Below, one piece after another: positions 16,990 to 27,500 of a stretch of DNA of 64,000 nucleotides. Position 1 is the stretch's first letter. Every line of letters starts with the position of its first letter. Source of the DNA: an uncultured Celeribacter sp. (lineage in GTDB: Bacteria; Pseudomonadota; Alphaproteobacteria; Rhodobacterales; Rhodobacteraceae); the NCBI RefSeq assembly GCF_963675965.1, contig NZ_OY780935.1, positions 3,398,501-3,462,500 on the forward strand, read 5' to 3'. Made by a program: the position numbers and the translations under genes. A model generated the notes under the pieces. It saw only the letters and a list, made by a program, of their open reading frames with translations, had not been told where the DNA came from and made no database searches.

Positions 16990-17199
16990 CTAGCGCTCGG
17001 TGAACAATTGAACCGGATCGATTTCCAGTGCATTTGCTATGCGTTCCAGAAGATCCAGAGAGGCGGCAAATTTTGCATTCTCGACCTTACCGAGATAGCC
17101 GCGGCTTACGTCGGCACGATGTGCAAGTTCCTCCTGACTGAGATCACGCGCGCGCCTCAGATCCTGAATGTTTAATGCTACACGGTCGCGTAAGTTCAT
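16990..17199 (-). CDS. XRE-family helix-turn-helix regulator
   Basis: 69 residues, a single HTH_3 domain: IQDLRRARDLSQEELAHRADVSRGYLGKVE is the canonical Cro/CI helix-turn-helix, with ASLDLLERIANALEIDPVQLF completing the five-helix fold. It is divergent from the acyltransferase-RTX cluster 680 bases away, so it is a candidate local repressor of its own promoter or of that cluster. Confidence 0.85.
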   Translation of the reverse strand: MNLRDRVALNIQDLRRARDLSQEELAHRADVSRGYLGKVENAKFAASLDLLERIANALEIDPVQLFTER

Positions 17200-17876
17200 G
17201 TTCGCGAAACGGACATGATGAGTGAAATATAGCCACGCAATATATGCTACATTCGGAGCGATTGATCAGGACGCGGATGCTGGGCCCGTTCATGAGAAAA
17301 ATTTTCATAGCTACTGAACCAATTCGCAAAAGGTTGCGAATGTCATATTTGAACTGACGGATCTTTGGGTATGTCTATGACCTTTGCTCTGATCGACACA
17401 AAACAGCTATTTGGGGCCGCAAGAGGCCGAGAAAAATCAAGATGACAAAGAATTTCAAAGGCTAGCTAACCCGTTTATTTGAAACGTTTCTCAAAACTTG
17501 AGCCGCTCACCTATTAGGAGGCGCAGCAGTATAAAGAAATGTTCCAGCGTTTCGGCCCGACCCGACCCGACAGAGATTAAACGAAAAAAGCTTTAGAAGG
17601 GTCTTGGCCATATCGAAAAGGTTCAAAATCATCTTTGTTTTGATCGATGATGAGAATGTTTGCTTCTACTGACCTATGTGATCAATAACTCTGGGCTTTG
17701 CCATTCTTGGACACCGGCTTGGTGCGCGAACTGCAACCGCGCGATAAATTCTAATCGATGTGTAATGGCGGCCTCTTAGAGCGGTGCTCTCTGTTGGTAA
17801 AATGTCCCCTTGCAGGATGTGAAAAGATTGGTAACCTTCTATTTACCAATTTAAATTTTCTATTTCAGGACCTGTC
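17200..17876 (+). promoter_or_regulatory. AT-rich regulatory region upstream of the RTX cluster
   Basis: About 680 bases without a gene, visibly more AT-rich than the mob region. Near its right end the word TTCTATTT occurs at 17837-17844 and again at 17858-17865, a 21-base spacing (two helical turns), with AATTTAAA (17848-17855) between. The pair AATTTAAA...TTCTATTT recurs at 19120-19140 just before the giant RTX gene. These are candidate regulator-binding or promoter elements. No -35/-10 pair is asserted. Confidence 0.4.
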
Positions 17877-18452
17877 GTGACCACTGACAAAACCGCCTCC
17901 AAAGGCCTTGAGACCACCCCTTCCGAAATCGAACCTGACGTCCTCAAAAAGGTAGCTATGCTGCGCTCACAAGTGCGTGAGAGCTTTGGCAAAGTGGTCA
18001 TGGCAATGATGGCTTTGCCGCGCTATCGGCACCAGTCCCTGATGGATTTGCAGCACCTTGCGCTCGATCCACTGATTCGCGACCGCGTGGCGATTGCCTA
18101 TCCGGCGGACAAGGAGCGCTCGGCGGTCAGCGATATTTCCGGGCTGGCGATCTGGGCCTCTGTCTCCGAAGAGGTCGACGCCAAAATCCGCGACCAGATC
18201 AAATCCGGCACCTGGCCGCTGCGTCTGAAATCCGAGGACTGGACCTCGGGCGAGATCAACTGGCTGATCGACGTCATCGCGCCGGACCACAAGACGACCG
18301 CTTCCGTTCTCGGCAATTTCAAACAGGTGGTGAAAGACGGCGATCTGCGCCTGCATCCCATTATCGCGCGGCTGGTGGATAAGGAATTGCTGGAAAAGAT
18401 GGGGGCAAGGTCCACCGCGAAAGACAGCGCGGCGAAGGAGGTTCTGCAATGA
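17877..18452 (+). CDS. RTX toxin-activating lysine acyltransferase (HlyC/ToxC family)
   Basis: 191 residues from GTG 17877, with AGGA 7-8 bases upstream. The family pattern is present in order: GKVVMAMMALPRYRHQSL (H52 is the likely catalytic His of HlyC), then IRDRVAIAYP, AIWASVSEEVDAKI and the diagnostic SGEINWLIDVIAP with D132 in the position of the conserved Asp. HlyC enzymes take acyl groups from acyl-ACP and attach them to internal lysines of an RTX protoxin in the cytoplasm before export. An N-terminal 30-residue extension is present. It overlaps the next gene by ATGA and leads the cluster, so the giant RTX protein is the obvious substrate. Confidence 0.82.
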   Translation: MTTDKTASKGLETTPSEIEPDVLKKVAMLRSQVRESFGKVVMAMMALPRYRHQSLMDLQHLALDPLIRDRVAIAYPADKERSAVSDISGLAIWASVSEEVDAKIRDQIKSGTWPLRLKSEDWTSGEINWLIDVIAPDHKTTASVLGNFKQVVKDGDLRLHPIIARLVDKELLEKMGARSTAKDSAAKEVLQ

Positions 18453-19102
18453 GCACACAGATTTGGCTTTCAGGTACACGCCGGGGGGCGGAGCATGAGG
18501 AAAACTTTTTCCCCGATTTCGAAATGCCGCGGACGCCCGAGGAGATTGCGGCAGGTTTTGATGCGGCAGAACAAACGAGCGTAAGTGCCAAATGCCTGTT
18601 TCGGCTTGGAACCGGAGCCTATGTGCCCCCCTCTGAGATGCCGACAAAATTTTATCACTCGGCCAGACGCCGACATTTCGATGCCAAAATGCCTGCGGCC
18701 TTTGGGACGCCTTATCTTTTGTTCCAACCTTCGGCCATCGCCTTGATGCAGCTGTTCGATCTTGGCAATGCCTATTTCCTGCCGGTGAAGCTCTATCAAA
18801 ATGATCGGGAAACGCCGATCGATATGGATGTGGCGACGATTTGCATCGGCAATACGAAAGAGACCGTGCGCCAAGATATGACGGAGCGTCTGCGGCTTGT
18901 TGGGCATGAGGGGGAGAAGCGCTTGCCGACGATGCCTGACGACGACGTCATCGTGACGCGCGCGGATGCCGTGCCCGGTGTCGATCTCTGGTGCGATCCG
19001 AAGATTGTCAACGCCTGGTTCATGTCGGATCGTTTGGCGCAGGCCCTGATCGCGGCAGGTCTCAAGGACGCATTCGAATTGGTCCGCACGAAGACGGTGT
19101 GA
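18449..19102 (+). CDS. Imm11/DUF1629-like protein, possible immunity factor
   Basis: 217 residues, translationally coupled to the acyltransferase (ATGA overlap, strong AAGGAGG at 18435-18441). The C-terminal part, PGVDLWCDPKIV...WFMSDRLAQALIAAGL, resembles the end of Imm11 (DUF1629) proteins, a family that includes predicted immunity proteins of polymorphic toxin systems. The N-terminal half is not recognised. No signal peptide or membrane segment is seen, so it is cytoplasmic. Sitting directly before the giant RTX gene, it may protect the producer or act as an export chaperone. The family call is from memory and moderate. Confidence 0.5.
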   Translation: MSTQIWLSGTRRGAEHEENFFPDFEMPRTPEEIAAGFDAAEQTSVSAKCLFRLGTGAYVPPSEMPTKFYHSARRRHFDAKMPAAFGTPYLLFQPSAIALMQLFDLGNAYFLPVKLYQNDRETPIDMDVATICIGNTKETVRQDMTERLRLVGHEGEKRLPTMPDDDVIVTRADAVPGVDLWCDPKIVNAWFMSDRLAQALIAAGLKDAFELVRTKTV

Positions 19103-19152
19103 CGGCTTTTGCCGTTCAAAATTTAAACTAAATTCTATTTAAGAGATTTCCT

Positions 19153-21540
19153 ATGGTCGAAGAAGTCGCTCCGATTGTCACAACACAGACAGACTCCAAG
19201 TGGACCTATGCAATCCATCACGTCGTTGCCCATACCGATTTCGATAAAGTTCCTGGATTGGCTGCAGCTTTGGCACGGATAGGCATTTATGAGGAATCGC
19301 GTTTTAATAAGGTCGCTCTGATTTCAGATGTTGCGACTGTAGAGCGTCTTAATAGTTTGCCTGAAAATTTGAAATTGGGTCTGGAACAGGTTGGGTTTGG
19401 CTTTGTGGCCCACCCAGACAATCACGCCAGGTTCACGGCGTTTATGCAAGACCAATATTTAGCAATTTTAGAAAATGGTGTTGCGACGCAGTCACAAAGA
19501 GATGCAGCCTTAAAAGTGGCCGTAAATTTTGCCAAAGACGTTGCTCTTGGCAAAGTCGATGGCGTGTATCTTGATGCGCAAAACTTTAGTCAGAGCGCTA
19601 TTGAAAACGCTTATTCTCAACTTCAGGTTGATGATTTTTTATTAAAACCACATGTGGAAGGTGATCCTCTGCCTGTGATGGACAATGCAACCGCGCAAGC
19701 GGCCGCGCAGAGTGTTATCAGCGACGAGCAGAGCGCAATTGTCGACGGTGGTCCGGACGCCTATAGCGCAGGCAAAAACAACAATTACATGCGGATCGAA
19801 ATTGCGACAAAGCTTAATGAGTATGCTTCTCATAATAACGACCCTGACCTGAGCATTTCGTATGAGAACTACCTTGCCAGGAAAGAGCTTATCGCTTCGG
19901 CCGATGCCGAGACCTCAAAAAATATGGGGCAGGTCTCAAATACAGTGTTCAAAACGCTCTTTGATCTCCACGGTTCCTATTCTGGCTTTACGACCAATAA
20001 CTCTGCGGCAGTCGCAGAAGTTGTCGCATTGGACGTCGCTACAATCCCCGGAAATGTACAAGCCGAAGCACAAAACAAAACAACGGCTCAATCATTTCTG
20101 GACTTCATCATAGAGTTTCAGAAAAATCAAGATGGTGCACCCTCGCTGAATGATTTGTCGCCTGAAGTTAAGGAACGCATGACGCGCACCATGAATGACA
20201 TGGCTGCGGCTAACATTCGTGTTCCGCTGGGTGCAGGCTTTATTGGTGATACGTTTGAATTTTTGAACGTGGCTTATGATTCACTCAAAAAGATTGTGAA
20301 TGAAGGAGACTGGTCTGATTTTTGGACTGTTGTTGAGGAGTATGGATGGTCCGTAGTTGCAAGCGCGGCGATGATAACGGGCTCTGTTGCTGTTGCGGCG
20401 GCTGTAGCGGGCAGCGCCGGTGCATATTTCGTTGCTGCAGGCTGGACGATTTATGGACTACTGGATGGTATCAAAAACGGAACTGAGCTGCTTGAAAAGA
20501 TTGTGACGGATCTTGCCGATGCTCTTCAGGCGACAGAGCTTAATATGACAGCTCGGGCACTCTTTAATTCGCTGGATGACCTGACAGAGATTTTTGAGTT
20601 TAGTGCCGGAGATTTGCCGAGTGTGGCCGTCGCTGCTGACGATACTTCAGGGCTAGCACCAGAAACGATTGTTGGTACAGATGGAAATGATAGATTACAT
20701 GCTCTTACTGGCGCTTCCATATATGGTGGCGCGGGTGACGACCTCCTAATTCAGACGGGCTCAGGTACTGTTAAAGGCGAAGGAGGCAATGATACAATAT
20801 TGGTTTACCAGTCTAACGGTGCATCAATTGACGGCGGTGCTGGTGATGACTGGATTGTTGCATCTTCGGGAGAAGGTGGGCGATTTGAAGGTGGTTCTGG
20901 AAGAGATGTAATTTTTGTTGCGAACCGTGGGGCCGAAATCTACGGCGACACCTACAGTGGGCTTCTCGGAAGCGGTAACAGTCCGGATTCGAATGCTGAG
21001 TCAGATGTTTTTTGGTTTTGGCCAAGCGTTGTTGTGAAGGACCCATCTCTCAGCGATCAGATGCGTTTTTTTGGTTATCCTTTGGTTGGAGGAAACAACA
21101 ACATACCTTTAATCGGGGGAGCACCAATTCTAGGGCTGAGTGCTTTAGGGCTCGGGCTTTATATGAGCCCAATTTATTTCGATTACTTGCTGCCTAATAT
21201 AATTTACTACAGGGCCGGCGATAAGCTTTTGATCGCCAATACTTTCTCTAGCCTTTTTGGTGGCAGATATTACGATACCGTTCTGATTGACGGCCAAGAA
21301 ATCAGCATAAAAGGGGCTATGCTGATTGATAATTACAATGACGTTCAGAATACAATTTGGGGGGCAAATCTTTTAAATGAAGAATTCCAAGGCGGCGACC
21401 TTGGAATGATTTTTAAACAGGCTAACCCTTTTCTGGCGCTACTTACCTTGATTCCAATGCCTGTCATTGGGGGCGTTGTGCGCATGCTACCTATGATCGA
21501 CGAAATGCTTACGATCGCCGGGGCAATACAACGCGTGAGC
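19153..21540 (+). other. N-terminal effector-like region of the RTX protein, atypical composition
   Basis: Residues 1 to about 796. The DNA is visibly more AT-rich than the remainder, with many AAA, TTT and ATT codons, and switches abruptly near 21540 to GC-rich DNA that encodes the first canonical Ca-binding motif. It contains a long Ala/Gly/Val hydrophobic hairpin-like stretch (about 399-440) and two further hydrophobic segments, as expected for a membrane-inserting domain. I do not recognise the first 390 residues. It is probably the functional domain and the likely target of acylation. Confidence 0.6.
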
Positions 21541-24500
21541 AAAGCCCTCGCCTGGTCCTCTGGCGAAGACCCCCTCGTCATCGACCTCGATGGCGACGGT
21601 ATTGAAACCATTGAGATTTCCGACGATCTCTACTTCGACGTCGACGGCGATTTCTTTGCCGAGCAGACCGGCTGGCTGGCTGGCGACGACGGGTTCCTTG
21701 TGTTGGACAAGAACGCCAACGGGCTCATTGACGACATCAACGAGATGTTCGGCAACCGTGAACAGTTCGGCTTTGAGGAATTGGCCGATTACGATCTGAA
21801 CGGGGATGGCAAAATCGACATCTCCGATTTGGTCTATTCCGAATTGCAGGTCTGGCGCGACATCGACGAGGATACGGAGACGGACGAGGGCGAATTGTTC
21901 TCGCTCGAAGAGCTGGGCATCGTGTCGATTTCCGTGAACGGCACCACATTGGATCACACCACGCCGCAGGGCGCCTATCTGCGCGAATATGGCGAAGTGA
22001 TTTTCGACGATGGCTCCGTGACGCATGCATTCGAGGCCATCTTCGAGATGGACGATATCGAGACTGAATACCGGGGCGAAAGCGGCACGCCTGCCTGGCT
22101 CGAAGGGCGGATCATCGACAGCAATGGTATGGGGGAAGTGACCGATTTCTCCATTGCGATGGCAAATGATTTTGACATTGCTGAGATGGCGATCTCCGCC
22201 GCTGCGGCGATGACGACGCCGAACTTGAAACAGCTGAGAGCACTGGCCGGGGATGCGCTTGGGCAATGGGGCTACGGGCTATCCCTGACGCGGGAGCTGG
22301 CGCCGGTCCTGACCGAGACCTTCGATGGTGAAACGGTTCTTGTGGATCGCGGCGTCTATGTCGAAGATGCGCTTGGCGGCTATTGGATGCTGAACTCCGG
22401 CACTGACGTGTTGGACAGTGAAGGGCAGGTGATCGCCCGTCCCACGATGACGGATATCCTCGCGCAGCTTGCTGGCGCCAACCAAAGCTGGTCTCTGGAG
22501 CAAATGTGGTCGCCTTCGACCCGCGCTGAGGCGGTGGCGTACCGTGAGGCCGCTCCTTATTTGGGGCAGATCGTCGATGGACGGTTTGTGATCGAAGATT
22601 ACGGTATCGCGCAAGAGGATGGCAGCTGGACACTGGCGAGCGGGGCCGATGTTCTGGATGCGGACGGGGTGGCTATAGCGGCGCCGACCGTGGCAGATAT
22701 TCTCGCGCAAACTGTGGCGGACGGGGTCGAGTGGCGTCAGGAAGAGCTAGGCTACAACCCGCAGGCTGCGATCGAGGTTGAAGAGATTGGCGTGCGCTTC
22801 ATCGACGGTGTCGCCGTGGATTACACGGTCGAAATGACCGATCGCGACGGCAGCTTCCATGTCTGGGCGCGAAATCTCGACCGGGCGCTGGAACTTCAGA
22901 ATAAATTCGGGACACCGCAGGATTTCAACCTGCGTAATTATGAGATCGACTTCGACAATCTGGATGAGGTCGGCTCGACCGACGACAGCCAAGTGCGTGT
23001 CGAGCTGATGACGCCAGGGCAATTTAATTTCGCGACCAGCCTGATTGGTGTGACCTTCGAGCCGGCACTGCTTGCGGGCGATATCGACGCTGAGACGGGT
23101 GTCATCACCTATGCGGTGAATGACGAAGGTACAGTCAATTTTGCCACGGATGGCAGTTTCGACAGTGGCATTCCGGATATGATCGACCTGGTGGGTCAGA
23201 TGATGGACCACTATGTCGTCGCGAGCCGTGCATTTGCGGTGCGCATGGCGCTTCAGGGCGGTCTTTCCCGCTTCGCATCCGAGCTGATCTACGATGTCGA
23301 CACCGACACCTATAAGGCGACGGGCGACCGCGAGCTGGCGCCGACGTTTGAGGCAATCTTCGCCGAAGCGCCTGATGGCTATGATGCGGCCTATGATTAC
23401 CTGTCGGACTGGAACGAAATCCTCTGGCAGATCTACCCGGATTACGAACTGGACGGCAGTGACAATTTCTTCGGCACAACCGTGTCTGTTGATCAGCGTT
23501 TCATTCTTCAGATGGTGATCCCGGCCTATGAGGCCTATCCTTTGGATATCGATCTTCCGGCGATCATGAATGCGCTCTCGATGGATGAGACGCTGTTGGT
23601 TCAGCATGTTGAGGCGGACAGTGAGGTGATCGGGATCCGAGGCACCGATCTGTTCTACCTGTCCGAAGGCGATCAGACCTATTATGGCGGGCGCGGGGCC
23701 GACACCTATGTGGTCGGCGGCAATTTTGGCGTCGATGTTATCGAGGATGTCGATTATGGCGAAGCCGACGAATTGCGGTTTACCTCGATCAAATCGACGG
23801 ATGTCGTTGCGACACGGGACGGGCAGGACCTGATCCTGACGGTGGAAGGCAGCGACAATGTGCTGACCGTGCGCAACCAGTTCCTTGGGGAACTGAACCC
23901 GTCCTTCGGAAATTCCACACAAAACACACGGATGAGTTCCATCGTGTTCGCCGACGGGGTGATCTGGGACCGGGCCAAGATTGCTTTGGCTGTGTCCGAT
24001 CCACAAGACAGCGATCAGATCATCGTTGGCTCTGGTGACATGGATGTCATGGATGGCGGGGCAGGCAACGATGTGCTCGCCGGCGGTGCTGGCGGAGACT
24101 ACTATGTGTTTCGCCGCGGTGATGGGCAGGACACGATCCGCGAGGACAATTCTTCGGCGTCCAACCCCTTGAGCGCCGGTCTCGATTTTCTGCAATTCCT
24201 GGGCGAGGATTTGTCCTCAGAAGATATTTCGCTGCGCCGCTATGGCGAGGGGGACGATCTTTATATCATCTTGAAAGACGAAGACGGAAATCTGACCGAG
24301 GACACGATCCAGATCGTGGATATGTTCGACGGACTGCGCCTGAACCTTTCCGGTTTCCTGTCTCAGAATGTCGATCAGTCGCTTGAACTCGATTACATCG
24401 CGCCGAACATCATCGAGCGGTTTATTTTCGAAGACGGCTCCTCGCTTGATTTTGAACAGATCACTCAGCGTGTTCTCGACGAAGCCAAGACAGAGGAAGA

Positions 24501-27500
24501 GGATGGCATCTACGGCTTTATCAACGACAACACGCTCGATGGGGGCGCGGGCAACGACTATCTCGTTGGACGAGAAGGCGGTGATACCTATATTTACGGG
24601 GCGGATTATGGCCTCGATGAAATCAAAGACGGTGATTATTCCGTCAAGCTCTTTGGCTCCCCGGACGACATTCTGGAATTCACCGACGATCTGCGCTGGA
24701 GCGATTTCGATTACCTGCGGGAAGGCGCAAGCGATGACCTGACGCTTCAGGTCAAAGGTACGGAAGACGGGGTGGTCCTAACCGATTATCTCGAAACCGC
24801 GCCCTTCCAAGGCTACATCAACCTGATTGAGCAAATCGCCTTCGGTGACGGCACAGTTTGGCATTATACCCAGCTGCTGCAGCACTTTGTTGATACGGCC
24901 AAAACAGATGGCGACGATACGATCTACGGTTTCCAGACGGCGGATACGCTCGACGGCGGACTGGGCGATGATCGGCTTGAAGGCCTTGGCGGCAGCGACA
25001 CCTATATCATCCGTCTTGATGAAGGCAGCGATACCATCTTTGACGCAGGCGGAGGGGCCGACAAGGTTCAGCTTGAAGGCATCGCACTTGCCGATTTGGA
25101 CATCTCCCGCACAGGGCTTGATCTGATTTTCACCCACAGGACCACCGGCCAGGTGATCACCTTTGAAGGTCAGTATGTCCGAAGCGGGGCGCAGGGACTG
25201 GCGATTGAAACCTTCGAGTTCACAGATCGTGTCGTCGACTGGCGCGAAATCAATCCCGAGGACATCGACCGCATTGGCACGTCGGCCGGAGAAACACTTG
25301 AAGGCAGCGACTTTGCGGAAATCCTCGATGGCCTTGGTGGCGACGACACGCTGATCGGCGGGAGCGATGGGGACACCTATCGTTTTGGTATCGGTTACGG
25401 TCAGGATGTCGTGATCGACAAACAGGTGGCGTCGTCCTGGGCCGGTCGGGCAGGGCGCGAGGTTGAGACGCAGGACCGTGTGGCCTTTGGTGCCGAAATC
25501 ACCCGCGATATGGTGAGCTTTGCTCAGGATGGTGACGATCTGCTGATTACCTTGGTGGGCTACTCCGACAGTTTGCGCATTCGCAACCAGTTCGGCGATG
25601 TCACGGAAGGTGTCGAGTATTTCGATTTCGTCGGTGACGGCACCATGAGCATCTCCGATGTCGAGGAACTTCTCGACATTGTCGGCGGCAACCGCGGAGA
25701 CAATGTGATCACCGGCATCAGCGACCAGCCAAACGTGCTGGACGGTCGTCAGGGCGATGATGTTTTGATTGGGGGCTCCGCCGCTGACACCTATGCGTTC
25801 GGGATTGCCTATGATTTCGACCGTATCGAGGAAGCCGCTGACGTCGAAGGCATTGTCGACACCATCGTCATGGGACAAGGGGTGCGCGCGGCCGATCTGA
25901 TCTTGCGACGTGACGGTGACGATCTTTTGATTGACCTCGGCAACGGGCAGGACGTTTTGACCATCGTCGGCGGTTTGGCGACGACGACGGTGGAACGGAT
26001 TTCCTTTGCCGAAGATCCTGATATGACCGTCGAGGACGTCCGTAACAGGCTGACCGAAGGCACCTCTGGAAATGATCAGCTCATCGGCTTCGACGACCGG
26101 GCCGATGTGCTTGATGGCGGCGAAGGCTCGGACGCTCTGATCGGGGGCACGGGGGATGACACCTATCATTTCGGCTATACCGGCGGACAAGATGAGATCA
26201 TCGACACGGGCGGCGTCGACCGGCTTCAATTTGGCACGGGCATTGAGCCGGGGCATCTGACCTTCCGCGATGCCGATGGCGATCTTTTGATTGAGCTGAC
26301 GGAAAGTGGCGACAGTGTTGTCATCATCGAGGGCACCAGCGCCGATGTGATCGAGGTTTTCGCATTTGAAAGCGGGCTCGAACTGAGCATGGCCGACATT
26401 CGAGAACAGCTTTTCAACGCGCAGGATATGAGCGGCGTCAACTATATTGACGCAACCTCGGTGGATCCGATCTGGACGATCATGCCCGGCACGGGAACGG
26501 ATCAGGTCATCATGGGAGCCGATACGGTTGTTTCGCTGTCTCAGGGGGATGGTATGGACACACTCGTCCTGCCCGAAAGCCTTGGCGACGCCCGGATTCT
26601 ATTGCCCGATTTCACGCCGACGCAGGTGCGTATTCGCTACAGCGGCTCGAATGATCTGTTGATTGAAGTGCCGGAAACCGGCGACCAGATCATTCTGGGC
26701 AATGCGCGGAGCCTCTCTGACATTCCGACGATTGTTTTTGGCGATTCAACCGAATGGCAAAAGGCCGATCTGATGGTTGCGATCACGGCCGGGGAGATCA
26801 GCGATTTTGACGATCTCATCACCGGAAGCAGCGCCAATGAGACCATCGAAGCTGGTACGGGCGATGACGATATTCAAGGCGGTGGCGGAGATGACAGCTA
26901 TATCTTCACTCGTGGTGACGGCCGAGATGTTATCGCTGACAGTGCCGGGGATGCGGATGTTTTGACGATCAAAGGCTATACGCCCGATGACGTCACGGTG
27001 ATGCGTCTCGAACAGGATCGGACCGAGATCGTGCTGCAATTCGCGGACACGATGGACCAAATCACGTTGCGCTATACCGGGGAGGCCGGCGATCAAGGCG
27101 TGGAGTCTGTTCAGTTTTCCGATGGCACCATATGGAGCCGCAGCGATCTGTTCACGATGAGCATAACGGAAGCGACACCTTTCGATGATACGCTTGTGGG
27201 CTCTGACGCGGACGATGTGCTCAACGGACTGGCCGGGGATGACCAGTTGGAGGGCGCGACCGGGAGTGACACTTATGTGATCTCCTACGGCCATGGTGAC
27301 GACCTCGTCATCGACAGTGGCGGGGATGCGGATCGCATCGTGTTGCAGGGCGCTTTGCCAGATCAGGTGACAATCAGCCGCGATCTGAACCATCTCTATA
27401 TCGAGGTGCCGGGTGGCGGCTCTGTCACCGTTCAGAACCATTTCTCAAATACGTCAAACCGGATCGAATATCTTGAATTCTCCAATGGCGAAGTCTGGGA

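Noticed and set aside
19153..19600. LapA-type N-terminal retention module at the RTX protein start
   Set aside because: No di-alanine cleavage motif or linker typical of LapA-like adhesins could be seen, and no LapG/LapD-like genes are nearby.
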